A DNA stretch of 64,000 nt, from contig JAHRBS010000003.1 in NCBI GenBank assembly GCA_024305745.1, forward strand, positions 2,666,001-2,730,000, in the 5' to 3' direction. The first letter of the stretch is position 1. Each line of letters opens with the position of its first letter. Source of the DNA: Polyporus tsugae. Its lineage: Eukaryota; Basidiomycota; Agaricomycetes; Polyporales; Polyporaceae. A model generated the notes under the pieces. It did not search any database. It was given only the letters and a program-made list of their open reading frames with translations, and had not been told where the DNA came from. The position numbers and the translations under genes were made by a program. Positions 32,369 to 43,956 of the stretch are shown here, one piece after another.

Positions 32369-33718
32369 ATGCGGCTCCTCGGCCTCGTAATGGGTGGATT
32401 TGCGGAATTTAACGACCTTTCGATGACACCGCACTACGCCATCCTCTCTCATAAAAAGTAGCAAACATACAAGTATATCAGAACGATCCAAGAGTCATGT
32501 GAAAGGACTCGTCGAGTGTCCGCCGTACCCCCCTCTCTCCCTGTCACCCTCTTCCTCATCTCACGACATCTCGGATCCACCCATTTCGCCCCCCTCGCCT
32601 CCTCCGAGGTCAATCTGGGACTCCGATTCCGGGCTGTGGGACAAAGTTCGAGGCGCATGCGAGGCTGCACGCAGGGATGGCTTCCGATACCTCTGGATCA
32701 ACTCGTGCTGCATGGACAAGACGAGCAGCTCAGAACTGTCCGATTCCATCAACTCGATGTTCGCGTGGTACCGCGACGCCGAGGTCTGCTACACCTTCAT
32801 CGTCGAAGTCCCCACTTGCACATTTGCCTCGCTGGGACTGGACGGCTCTGCCTTTCGCTCGTCCGAGTGGTTTACTCGTGGCTGGACGCTATAGGAACTC
32901 ATCGCACCGCGCACACCCGTGCTCTTGTCTCGGACTACCTGGGAGCCTCTTGGCACGAAGATGAGCTTGGCCGGACTCATCGAAGATATCACCGGCGTCC
33001 CTGTGGCCGCCTTGACTGATGTTGTCCGGAGTCCCTACAAGTCGCTTAACGAACGCAGTGTCGCACAGCGGATGTCGTGGGCGGCGAACCGCGACACTCC
33101 GAAGGTGCCAGAGGATCGCGCATGCTCGCTGTTGGGCATCTTTTACATCCAGATGTCTCCCCTGGACGGAGAAGGCGAACGGGCATCCATGCGGTTGCAG
33201 GAGGAGATTCTCAGACGCATTCCTGACCAGACTATCTTCGCTTGGGGCCCAGTCTATCCCGAGTCTTTCCCGATGCGTACTGGCTCCCCACACCCAGGCC
33301 CCCCCAAGACACCCTTCTGGTCTCGTTCCAAGAAGACCGCTCCTGCACTACCAATGCATATCCCGTTGGACGAAGGCGGTCCTCGTTTCGGCTTCATCAC
33401 CGGTGGATCTTCCTCGATATTTGCGGCTTCCCCCAGAGACTTCGCCGCTGTCGGAAAAGCCGCCTGTGTTTCGCATAAGATCTTTCTTGACATTCTCGCG
33501 AGGTATTGCGAATTGTTCGCTGAAAAATACACTCTTATCCCATATGGTGTCCGTGCCAATTTTCCTCGTAATATTATGCCACTTGCGAACTGTTTCAATC
33601 CATACAAGGCATGCTTCGAATTCAGCCCCGCAGTCATGCCATTACGGCTTTGTTCGATTGGGCGAGAAATGCCGCATACCGGAGTCAGCATTGAATCTTC
33701 CTCTCTCTCAGTCTGAGA
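32369..33718 (+). pseudogene. Broken second copy of the HET-domain gene
   Basis: The copy starts like the intact gene at 7462 (MRLLGLVMGGFAEFND, YAILSH) but meets a TAG at 32459-32461, where a block around the RWANEEQ codons was lost. A net frameshift follows in the Ser/Pro-rich insertion. The conserved blocks then read on (GFRYLWINSCCMDK, SINSMFAWYRDAEVCYTF, EWFTRGWTL) up to a second TAG at 32892-32894, where the intact gene has a Gln codon. Homology continues in the same frame through DGEGERASMRLQEEILRR and RIPDQTIFAWGPVY and then fades before the stop at 33716. Two stops and a frameshift make it a pseudogene of the HET locus 25 kb away. The 3' part diverges more than the HET domain. Confidence 0.9.
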
Positions 33719-34352
33719 CGTCGGCGTTCTGTTTGCAACTTGAAGTTCCCACTGGAATTCGCCGGCTGTCAATGGGTGAGGCTTACAGGCGTCTAGATGT
33801 ACTATTTGGGACGATGATAGACGCCAGAGAGACAGGTTTATAAACCTGCGCCGCGCAATTTTTTCTCTCAATCGAAAGTTACCACCTCGCGGGCTGATAT
33901 TTGGGATCCTCTCTGCACGGACTCGACTCACACTCGATGCACGCTTTCGGGAGGGTCTTGAACCATATCGCGAGGGAGAGCGACCACCTCCATCTCAAGA
34001 TCGTACCGACTGGACTGGGTGTCGGGGGCGACCCGTGTTGGAGGGACAGGCTTCTGGCTGTTGTAGTAGATCTATATGTGCGTTTTTAACTTCTTATGTG
34101 CAATGCATTTGTTTTGGTGCGCATATATGGCGTTTGTGTGCATGGGGGCACGGCAGTGGTGAGTGGGTAAGGAAGATGGACCCAGAGCCTGGAGGACTGA
34201 AGTGCCTTTGCATGGCATATAGAAGGCGATGTTTTGGAGGCGGACAGGTATGCTTCCTTTCCGTTTTCTGATCCTATATGTTGTGACACGTAGAACGTGC
34301 AGGCAACACGCCCGTCTTTTTATCCCAACACCCTTCCTCCGAATGCACCCCC
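33719..34352. other. Intergenic region without a supportable gene
   Basis: This covers the region between the HET pseudogene and the 3' end of the CE16 gene, including the likely 3' untranslated region of the latter. No further gene is seen. Confidence 0.5.
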
Positions 34353-35579
34353 TCACGACAGCCAAGTGACCCACTTCTCTGACCTTCTGTGAATCACGTC
34401 CGAAATCGCCTTCGCTACTACGCGCTCCGCCTGCACGGACGGGTGCAGCTCGTCGAACCTACCTCGCACATCAAGCGTCAGCGCTGCACATCCTCTGCGA
34501 AATTCGGCCCACAAGACGACCTACCAAAGGAAGCTGTCCTGGTCCGTCCCCGTCGCGTCCGTGCATACCCCTGGGTCACCGGTGCTCTCGTTTTCCTGGA
34601 AGACGCACGAGTGTACGGCACCCGTGACATTGAGCGGCGCGGTCCCGTTCAGGTACACCTGCGGGCGGGCGAACATATCCGCAAAGAGTGAGTGGGAGTC
34701 GAAAAAACCTGGGGCGCGTGCGGTGAGCATCACTCTCCCGAATTTGAACGATGTGGAAGGCTCACCGATATGCGCGCCATGCAGGGCTGGGGCGAGGATC
34801 TGGAGCTGGAGCCGGGCGATGGCGTTGCCGGAGGTGGTGAGCTCCTTCATGAAGACGCTCCACTCGGTCGTGTTGCGCTGCGTGGTCCAGTACCGGTTGG
34901 GGTACGAGTCTGCGGCGTAGAGCGGGGCGGTCTCGAGGGGGATCATCTGCCGTGTTCGTGGTTCAATCCTCGTGAGTATCACCCACATGTGTTCGACCTG
35001 TTTGCATGACTGACGTTCTGAAAGATGAAGTTCCGAGCGCCGCTGTTGTACAGGGTCTGCACCCAGTTCACCGCGCATGTCACCGTGTCCACGACCGTTA
35101 CGCACGGAGTCTGGTGCCCCGTCAGCAGTGCGGCGGCCCCAACGTCGTTTGTTCCGATCCAGAGCGTATAGATCGTGTCATCGGGCCTGAGCGCAGTAAG
35201 GGAGCCATTCGCTTTCTCGATGAAGTAGGTCGGGAGCTGGGATTCGAAGACGGAGGGGGCGGGGCGGTCTGTGAGGTTATTGGAGCACGTCGCACCGGAC
35301 TTGGCGAAGGGGAATAGACCGAAGTTGCCGTCCTGGGCGGCGAAGACAGGCCACATTATCCCGCCGTCTGCATGCGCGTCCTGGGGGACGGGGACGCGAC
35401 GAAGGTGAGTACAAGTGTCAGGATTGCTTGGATAGGAGAAGGTGTGAACTCACGACATCGGTGTAGGAGTCGCCAAAGGTGACGAGATTCTTGATTTGGC
35501 CTGGGACAGGGCCAGCAGCAAACACAGAGAGTGAGATGCTTTCTGCGAGGACGGTGGCAGCGAGCAGCTGGCGCAACAT
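34353..35579 (-). CDS. Secreted GDSL/SGNH esterase, CE16-like
   Basis: Five exons (35579-35454, 35380-35015, 34946-34766, 34708-34525, 34458-34353) join in phase and give 320 residues. A signal peptide is evident (MLRQLLAATVLAESISLSVF). Block I is TFGDSYTDV with the nucleophile Ser38; block III is IGTNDVG (about 118-123); block V is FDELHPS with Asp288 and His291, which completes the triad. Other family landmarks are FIFQN followed by MIPLETAPLY at an exon junction. CE16 enzymes are exo-acting acetylesterases that remove acetyl groups from hemicellulose oligosaccharides; some related fungal proteins are general lipases or esterases. The gene looks intact and fits a wood-decay secretome. The exact substrate is inferred. 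Confidence 0.9.
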
Positions 35580-36145
35580 GTTGAAGGACGTCGCACTACA
35601 ACGCGTTCATTGTCTGCCAGCCCATCGATATGTGCAGACGGGTGGCCGCAGAATGCGGGGGGAAGCAGGAACAGGTTTCGGTATGTTCTTTCGTTTTCGA
35701 CTGCCTGGCTTCTATTAACGGCATGAACGATTTTGAGACTAGTCCACGACGATCTTGCAAATGGCAGCCGGGGCGAATGCTGTCGCGCGTGACCTATGTT
35801 GTGCGGTCCGCCGTGAGGGCGTCGGCATGCAGGTCTCACGAGCACTTCCGAACGGTCATGAGCTCGAAGATTCGCGCGTCTGTCACAGCCCATATGCTGC
35901 TCGATGTCACGCGACTATGATGTTTACCTTCAACCTTTCAAGTTTGTGGTCGACGCATCCAAGCTACCTTTGGATCCGACCGGTTAGTAAATATCTAGTT
36001 CACCACCTCATACCGCATCTCAATCTATAGAATCTCAAGCATTGGCAGAACACGGTCAATTTTTTCATTGCACATTCGGGGTCTCAACAACGGACAGCCA
36101 CGACTCTGCAGCGGTAGATTCAATTGTGCGTTCTCCAATGCAACA
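35580..36145. other. Intergenic region between the CE16 gene and the GST
   Basis: This is the upstream region of the minus-strand CE16 gene and the downstream region of the minus-strand GST. No gene, clear TATA box or repeat was identified. Confidence 0.45.
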
Positions 36146-36979
36146 TTAGTTCGTCTTGATCAACACTTTGACCTTCTGCCAGGAAGGCCGGCCTGTTACC
36201 TCCTTCCACCACCTGTATATCTGTCTCAGTGCCTATCGCAAGCCTACCCGAAGCCTACACATCGATGACACCCACCTGGCAACGTTGGGCCACCTGGACG
36301 ACTCGGATGTCACGAAGTCGAAGCCTTGGTCTTTCAGGAAGGACTCATGCGGGAGGTGGAACAGGTCGACCAACGTGATCTCCTGTCGTGGGAGCCAAAT
36401 GTGAGTGTCAAGTATCGCGCCCGCCATAAACGTACTCACATCCCCAGCGAGGAACCTAGTCTTGGAGAGCATGGCCTCGTATCCATCCAACCTGCCCTCG
36501 ATCTTGGTCCTGTGCGCCTTTGCGGCTTCCACGTCGGTCTGCTGCCCGTAGTACCTGCGGGGACGGTCGTCAATCCACGTCTGTCCCTCGGTAGTCAAAG
36601 GGGCGACCTACGGCTTGTAGACGCACTCCCACGCGAGCTGCGACACGGGGGCTTCGAAGTTGTTCAGCTCGACGCTCGCCGCCTGCTCGAACTTGGCCGT
36701 CTTGTCCAGATCGCTCTGCGTGGGGATCAGAGTCCCGATCCCGCCGTACTTGAGCGCGATGTAGCGGCAGATCGCGCGGGACTCGAAGACCTCAATACCG
36801 TCGTCCTCGATGTACGGGAGCTGGCCGAAAGGCTGGTGCGCCAGGTACTCGGGAGACTTGTGCTCCTTCTTGTTGAAGTCGACGGTGAAGAACTCGTAGG
36901 GGACGTTGAGCTCCTCGATCACGGTCATAACACGATGGCCGGAGGTCGCCAGGGGATGGCCGTGAAGTTAAAGGACCAT
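36146..36979 (-). pseudogene. Phi-like glutathione S-transferase with a stop at codon 4
   Basis: Exons 36979-36612, 36554-36440, 36382-36276 and 36212-36146 have the same order and phases as the intact copies at 40630 and 54318. The start reads ATG GTC CTT TAA: the Lys codon at position 4 of the relatives is a stop (36970-36968). The rest is well preserved: TVIEELNVPYEF, HQPFGQLPYIEDDG, VFESRAICRYIALKYGG, then YEAMLSKTRFLAGD, LVDLFHLPHESFLKDQG and WWKEVTGRPSWQKVKV. Translation from the next in-frame ATG (36928) would give a protein lacking the first strand of the thioredoxin fold and the catalytic-residue region, so function as a GST is unlikely. The active-site position also reads Ala where Ser is usual. 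The decay appears recent. Confidence 0.8.
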
Positions 36980-39900
36980 TGTGGTTTGGGGATCGGTGCA
37001 AGCGAGTATTGGGAGAGAAATCGGCGGCGGTGGGCGGAGGTGCGTTGTGCTCTTTTCTTCTCCCTACCCCGGTATTTATGTATTTGCTGTAAACGGGGCG
37101 CTCGCCTCTCTTCTACGCTTAAAGTCTTACCTCACCTGCGTCTGTATTGGTGTGTTTAGTGAACGTACGGCTTAGAAAGCAAAACTCGAGGTGCAGAAGG
37201 CTATAGCTTCTCCTCCGGATCCGCTTGAATATCGCCACTTGCGGGGGAAACGCAGCATTCGTGTTCTCCTTGGGTTCATCTGATCGGAGAGCCTGTTACG
37301 TTGTAGGTCTTCCAAGCCTGATGGTCGCCCTTCCGATCTTACCTCCCGGTGCGGAAGCGATAGATAGATAATCACCTTGCCATAATTGCCAGCCTCCTCC
37401 GAATCTCCAGTAAGTCCCCGAGATGTTCTACGACAGCCTTGCGATTGAACTTTGTCAGTCGCAGTGAGCCCGCCTTGGTATAAAGAGTCTACAATGACCG
37501 TCGTAGACGCTCATATCCATCATGCCCCTTGCAAAGTCTCCCTCCGCTACTCAATCGCGTCCCTCAGAGTCTATACCGGTGCAAGGCCAACCGGAGCATG
37601 CCCGCCAACATTCAAGCCTCTTGTTCGCTGGGTGACACCCGCCGAGGAAATCACGGTGATCCAGTAAATGCTACAGTATACCAAATAGGGATACGTGCAT
37701 GCGCTGAATTTCATCGAACCTCGTCCGAAGACGCCTACGGAATCCCCGGCCTCGGACAATCCCTCACATTCGACACAGCTACTGTCAGACTCAGATGGTG
37801 GGAGCGCGATGCTGTCCCACTACGCGTATCTGGACCAGTTGGTGAGCATTAGTCAGACTGGCCGCACGTTTGGCCGCTAATAGTAAGGAGTGTTGTCATT
37901 TCAACCCCAGCAGCCACGTCCGTTCCTACGGAAATAGCCTACTGTGGTGGCGACCAGCAACTTTACGATGGAGCTACCGTCCTGGGCGCATCAATGTAGA
38001 ATATCTGGTGAGATCTCACCTTCTAAGTCTACGTTGCGTGGTCCGATTGTTTTTGTCCTGATTGCAAGCTGAGACAAAACACTTCTCGTTTGACCTGGGT
38101 GACATCACTGCCTCAGGCTCGCGGCGCGTCGATCTGGAATCGAGGTCCATGTGGCGGCCTCGTCAGAGGTCTCTATGTCTTCCGTTGGTCTCGCCTTGTC
38201 TGACGCGCCTCAGTGGCGAGATGCCGAGGCACAGGTAAGTTGTATTCCATGATCAACACCTCAGCCCTTGCTGTTGTGCGCTCCTAGTGTAAGATATGGG
38301 CGTATGAAAATGAATGTGGGGAGGGAAACTGGGTCAAGTTGCGCTCCCCCGGCCAGGCGCTTCCTTGATCTCGGTTCTTACGGCCACGCTTTCTCCACCA
38401 CCCACGTGCCAGTGGTGATTCGAAATCTATCCCACCTGCCCCCCACTCCGTCTGCCCGGTAAATCGCAGACTCCAGGTTCAGGTGTCAAGCTACTTATGC
38501 CTATTACGCACTGTACACACCTTCCTCTGATCACAATCGCGTCGTCAATCGGACCATGGAGCTTGCTATTCAACTGAAAACGAAATCCTAGAAGAGACCT
38601 GTTCAAAATGGGGCCCCGGGGAGGAGGAGAAGTTGTGTAGTCGCCGGCCGGTTTATACGAGATGCGAGACAGTGCCAAAGGGGTGCGTCAACATTCAGCT
38701 TCGTTATCTGCTCATCATCAACTCGCTCACCCAGGTGCGCATCGACTTCGCCCGGCGCGCGTGGCAGAACCTCGGGGACGAGTGCCAGTCGGGCGTACCG
38801 GTGCCTGCTGCCGCGGACAAACCCTTGAGAGCGAACGTGAGCTTGGACTTGGTGGGTTTTCTTTAGCTGCCTCCTCGATGAGAGTGGGAGGAGGCCTTGG
38901 CAGCAGAATGCCCTCGGTCCATCTCTCCTCGCTTCGACCGTCAACGAGTGTGCCAGTGTGGAAGCAAAAGCAACAGTGAGGTTGTCGAGATCGAGCCGGG
39001 CGCAAGAGACCGTTCGTCAGTGCCATGCGTGAAGCCATTCAAGGCGACGCTGCACTCTTCCGGAAAGCGATGCGCGAGGGCAAGGGGGGTGGGAGATGAT
39101 GTCGTCCGCGCCGTCCCGTCGATCCTCAGCTTCATCTGACGGAAGTTCGGATCGTGGCGGAGATGTTGAAGGAGCGGAGGGATTCGGCATCGGAGGGGTA
39201 GCATCTGCGTGGCATTGAATTGTAAAATCGTGCCTGTGTCACGAATACGACAACGTACATGGAAGACGATAAGCTTCGGGGTGTGAAACACTTTCACCCG
39301 CACTGCTCAAATTGGATGAGGCAGGCAAGCCGATGAGGACCGATGAATGCGAGGCACGGTCGCGATAGACGCGAGAAGCCACGCGTTGGAGGAGACAGAG
39401 GAGACATATACTGCCATCGTGGACGGCCGAACTAGGGCTCCGGGTTGTATCTTGGACGAACGATCATTTTCATTTTGCATTATGCAGTAATAGCTGAGGG
39501 TCTCGCGCGCTCCGCCACAGGTGTGTACACGTCCCATGGGGCAAGGGTATAGATAAAACACGGTTCAAGTCCAGGCCGACTTCCTGGCATGAGTGGTCAA
39601 AATGGCAACAATCTGCCCGGCTGGTTTGGCTGGTCGTATACGGGAGGAATGCTGTTCACGACTGGTGGGTCCTATTGGTTGCGAGTGATCGTATGCTGAC
39701 ACCGAGACAGACGAATGCAGAGGAGGGGTCCGAGCTTCCTGTAGTTTTTCGAAGATGGCATCTTCACGATTGGATAGACGCATAGACAGGAACGGAGAAC
39801 ATACCTTCGCGACACTGGTCTGTGGCTGCGTCTCGCACACAACGCTCACGCTCCTGACAAACTTCCGGATCACTGGAAGATCGAAGTTGCTGAAGAGCGC

Positions 39901-40629
39901 ATAACGTACATAGATTACGCCCACCGGTGTGCGTTGAGGGGCTCCGTGGCCCGTGAGCGCTGGGAAACTGCCTCAAAACGTCGTTGGCTATCTGGGAAGT
40001 CGAAGACCGTCGGGAAGTTAGCTGATACGACATTCTACTCCCTTGCACGCCGAGATTGGTACATACTGTATTATGTATCTTTGAGGCGACGAGGTCTTAA
40101 TCGTGCTGCGCTCAGCATGAGATCGGCTCGGCGTCCGGACAGATGAATCTTCGCGGTGTCAGCCTGGAGCCTAAATTCGTACAGCAAGTGGTTGTCGATT
40201 CCTTTGGTCGGTTGGATATGCGCCTCGGGACTGCAGGCGAACGGCTCACGTCAGACTCTTATGCACGAGTCCCCTCCTTCCCGCCACCTCCTTCTCGTCT
40301 AATCTAACGGAGCCGGTTTATCAGATGGGCCCGCACCTCCATGGAATTCTCAGGTGACCGATCACCTAATGCTTGGTGCGAAATAGATGCTCTGGGCCTC
40401 CACGGCGAGCGTGCACGGATTCCCTTTCTTGGACGAACTTCCAGGCAGCGAAGCACGATGAGAAGGTGACCACTTTCGAACGGTCCAGTGCGCCGTGCAC
40501 ACGTAAGCGCCGTGAGTCGCTTGCGGTTCTTCAGCACAAAGGGATAAAACAACGAGAGAAGGCTGTCACTTACAACGCCGACCTCCAACCGCACCTTGCC
40601 ACCGCTCGAGTCCGACGTCGCCTGACCCC
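36980..40629. other. Intergenic region of 3.65 kb, no firm gene
   Basis: No gene can be firmly supported. A possible minus-strand exon starts at ATG 40033 (MSYQLTSRRSSTSQIANDVL) with a Cys-rich stretch (NLCTLCALQQL) and a donor-like GTATGT near 39808, but no continuing exon was found. A plus-strand frame at 38633-38866 (with RIDFARRAWQNLG) looks protein-like but is also unrecognised. Confidence 0.4.
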
Positions 40630-41461
40630 ATGGTTCTCAAACTCTACGGCTTTCCTTCTCTCACATGTACAAAGACCGTCCGCTGTGTGCTGGAAGAGCT
40701 CAACGTCCCGTATGAGATGATCGTCGTGGACATCTTCAAGGGCGAGCACAAAACCCGCGCCTTCAAAACGAGGCAGCCCTTCGGCCTCGTCCCTTACATC
40801 GACGATGACGGCTTCATCCTCTACGAGTCCCGCGCGATCTGCCGCTATATCGCGCTCAAATACGGCGGCGTCGGGAAGCTCATGCCGGACCCCGCGGACG
40901 TGCGAAAGACGGCGCTGTTCGAGCAGGCAGCGAGCGTGGAGGAGCACAACTTCGACCGCGCGGCGTATGGGCTTGTGCACGAGGAGCACTTCAAAAAGTA
41001 AGCGTTCTCGCCGGCATCGGACACGACTTGCGAGCTGGGTGCTTACCGGCCCGGCGCACGCCCTAGCTTGTGGGGAGATGAGGGGGCGGTGAGCGTAGAG
41101 ATCCTCGAGCACTACCGCACCGCACTGGAATCCAAGCTCGAAGGGTACGAATCGATCTTGTCTAAACAAAAATACATCGCGGGCGATGTGAGTGAGATTG
41201 GCTATGCCGCGCGACCGGGCCGCACTCACGCTGGTCACTTGTAGGAGTTCTCGCTCGTCGACATTTTTCACCTCTTCTACGGCTCCTTGCTCACCGACGC
41301 AGGATTCGACTACCTCAGGTCCAAGAGGTACCCAAACATCGCGAGGTCAGAGACCTGACTCGTTCCGATGAGTATGGAATGCTCACCTGGACACCTTGAA
41401 CAGATGGTGGAGGGACATCTCTAGGAGACCCTCGTGGCTGAAAGTCAGAACCCAGGTTTAG
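40630..41461 (+). CDS. Phi-like glutathione S-transferase, intact copy
   Basis: Exons 40630-40997, 41067-41187, 41245-41345 and 41404-41461 give 215 residues; all introns are GT-AG. The N-terminal thioredoxin-like domain starts MVLKLYGFPSLTCTKTV and contains the cis-Pro region FGLVPYID and the glutathione-contact motif YESRAICRYIALKYGG (about 65-80). The helical C-terminal domain contains YESILSKQKYIAGD and WWRDISRRPSWLKV. Phi-class GSTs conjugate glutathione to electrophiles or reduce peroxides in the cytosol. At the catalytic position (second residue after the PxS/T-type Pro) this copy has Leu, with a Ser one residue earlier; the copy at 54318 has the canonical Ser. Catalysis may therefore differ. 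Its nearest relatives are the other three GST loci in the window. Confidence 0.9.
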
Positions 41462-41680
41462 TCGTTCCATGAAGAGGACGAGAGGCACGTCGCCACGCTG
41501 TTATTGCTAGTACATAACATATGTACTCTATGGTGTGCATGTCGAGACAACCTGGTTCATGGTCTCCGCTGCACATACATCCAAGGAAACAGATACGGAA
41601 CAGGGTAAGCAAAAAGAGTGGCCAGTTGAAGAAGCGAGCTCCTCACGATTCAGCATCGAACCCGTCCAAGACACCCCGCG

Positions 41681-42967
41681 TCACGCCACCGATATCTCGA
41701 GCTGCACCCCGGCCACCTCAACCCGTCCCAAGCAAGACCGAAACATGGTCTCCTGCGCCGTGATCTCCTCTTCCATCGAAACAGGACCCTTGTTCATGCC
41801 CGTGTTCATGTTCGCACGGACGTCCAGACGCTTCAGATGTGGGTATCTCGTCCTGTCCTCGATGGCGCTCGCGAGTTTCATGCATGCATCCGCGCAGCCC
41901 TCGAGGAAGGGCTCCCCGGCATGCAGAAACTTGAGGGAGAGCGATTCGAGCTCGGGGAACGGCGGGCGCGGGTCCGAGGATAGCAGGTCTGCGAGCGTGT
42001 CAATGAAGAGGAACGGGCGGTAGCCACCGATGCAAGCGGGATAAATATTGCACACGATGCCGAGCGATTGCAGGCGCGTGCACTGTTTTAGGCTGCTGTA
42101 GAGATTCGTGAGGTTCGCAGCTAGCGAACGAAGTCGCCGGCCGGCCATGTCAGCGCTGTGCAGACGTACCGGTAGAGAAGACGTACTGTAACACTCCTCC
42201 GCCAGCAATCCGAGAGTACAATGACGAAGAGTCTGGCGGAGGGATGCAATGACAGGAGCCCACGCTTGCGAGGGACGTGTCTTGGTTAAATGTCGGGGCA
42301 AAAGGCTGGAGTTGATGCTCTTGACGATACAACTGAGGTCCAGGACCTCCAGCGGCGCGTGCATGCCCGGTTCGAGAAGCAGCTTGGCCAGGTCTTCCAA
42401 GAATAACCACAGCACCCAGCCGCCGGTAAGGCTAAGCCGCTTGAGCTTGGGCGGTGCATTGAGCTTCACGATAGAGGTACGATATGGCGAGCAGGTGGGG
42501 TGTCCCCGAGGCGGCATCGCGTCGAAATCGGCCAGGGTAACTTCCTCGAGGCTTGGCAGCGAGTACGCGACAGGGAGTAATTGGTGCAGGCCATTGCTGA
42601 AATTGAGTCGTGCAAATTTGAGTACACGGAGGTTAGGGAGTTTCTCCCAGAGAAGCATGGTCCCGGTTGGGTCGTCCCAGTACTCCTGTGTACGGTTCCG
42701 AGCTTGGGGTGACAGGACGCCTCGCAAAGTCAAGGATTGAACGAGAGGCGCGATATCGGCATTGGAGTCCAGGATTTCCAAGAGTCCTTGCATTCGGACA
42801 TGGAGAGGGTCTGCCTCAACTAGCACAGTGATCTCCCGCCAGATGTGAAAGCGAGCTCTGGGGAGCAGGGCGCGAGAGGCGAGAGCGCAAGCCGCGAGGG
42901 CGGGGACGTCGTCGTGGAAGAAGTCGATAGCATGTTCTGCTAGTTCGAGGGGAATTCGCAAAGACAT
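41681..42967 (-). CDS. F-box-like protein, copy 1
   Basis: Exons 42967-42187 and 42120-41681 give 406 residues. The start MSLRIPLELAEHAIDFFHDD followed by LAACALASRALLPRARFHIW is an F-box-like helix bundle. It is followed by a leucine-rich, repeat-like region (LVQSLTLRG, LPNLRVLKFARLNF, LPSLEEVTL, LKRLSLTGGW, LEVLDLSCI, FPELESLSL) as in many agaricomycete F-box proteins, which serve as substrate adaptors of SCF ubiquitin ligases. The 66-nt intron is a multiple of three and contains no stop in frame, so an unspliced message would also be readable with 22 extra residues. The paralogue at 43957-45253 has an intron at the same place that does contain a frame break, which supports splicing. The target is unknown. 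Confidence 0.8.
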   Translation of the reverse strand: MSLRIPLELAEHAIDFFHDDVPALAACALASRALLPRARFHIWREITVLVEADPLHVRMQGLLEILDSNADIAPLVQSLTLRGVLSPQARNRTQEYWDDPTGTMLLWEKLPNLRVLKFARLNFSNGLHQLLPVAYSLPSLEEVTLADFDAMPPRGHPTCSPYRTSIVKLNAPPKLKRLSLTGGWVLWLFLEDLAKLLLEPGMHAPLEVLDLSCIVKSINSSLLPRHLTKTRPSQAWAPVIASLRQTLRHCTLGLLAEECYSTSSLPVRLHSADMAGRRLRSLAANLTNLYSSLKQCTRLQSLGIVCNIYPACIGGYRPFLFIDTLADLLSSDPRPPFPELESLSLKFLHAGEPFLEGCADACMKLASAIEDRTRYPHLKRLDVRANMNTGMNKGPVSMEEEITAQETMFRSCLGRVEVAGVQLEISVA

Positions 42968-43956
42968 GAATGGTGGCTCGATGGAGGGGTGCTTGGAGGA
43001 GGAAAAGAGAGAGGGGGCTGACCACAAAACATGATCATGATCGCCATGAACATCTGAACGTGACTCGATTGGATGGGCACGCACCTACGTCTCCTGCTAA
43101 TCACCTCAAAAACAAAACTCGCATATCGCACACTATCGTTATCAGGCCACAACCACAAGAGGACTGAGGCAGAGAAAGTATCTGAGTTGACCAGATGAGT
43201 GCGGTACGAGGGAGAGCAGTATAGGGCGCTAATTAACCATGGAAATTATTAGACGCTGGCCAGACGCAATTTCTGGGCCCGGTGCGCTCTTGAAAGATCT
43301 CACAAAATTCGTATGTAACAACCGTGTAGAAAACGCATCTTTGCCAGCAGGAGGAGGGGTAATTAAAGCTAATGGCCACAGTCTCATTAACCAAGCTCTC
43401 GATGTCGTTCGCACTTTGTACTTTTCCTATCCTTCCGACGCCGCAGGCTTTCGTGCCCCTTCATCATCGTCCGGTCGCACAACTCACCATACCCCTCTGT
43501 ACAGCTGACCTCCATCCATTCGAAGTAGTTACTACATATGTTTAATGCCTGCCATGAGGCACGGCCTCGTCGGGCAATAAACGGGATCGAGAAAGAAAGA
43601 AAGAACTCACCACCTACTATACCTTATAGCACCGCCGAAACGCAGCGAACAGCGCGAGAGCCAGGTGATCAAAGGGGCGGCACGCAGGCTCAGCGAAGCA
43701 GCATTTTTGCCGCCGCCGCCGGTCACCGCGAAATATGTATCCTCCCTAGGACCTGTTACCCTGTGGCGTCTGCAGTCGCATTCGTGAGTGACGGTTGAGA
43801 TTGGACAGACCGGTGATGATAATGGGACACAGAATAGATCCCGCATGTGGGGCACTACACGACGCAAGCATGAGAAGAGAAATAGCGAAAACGTGGAGAT
43901 CAAGCAAGGAAAATCTCACCACCGAACCCATCTACTGACACCGTTTCCGCCCCGCG
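42968..43956. other. Spacer between the tandem F-box-like genes
   Basis: This contains the promoter of copy 1 and the 3' flank of copy 2. No gene or repeat was recognised. Confidence 0.5.

Noticed and set aside
39764..40048. Cys-rich minus-strand exon-like frame
   Set aside because: It has a good ATG and a donor-like GTATGT, but no acceptor and continuing exon were found and no family is recognised.
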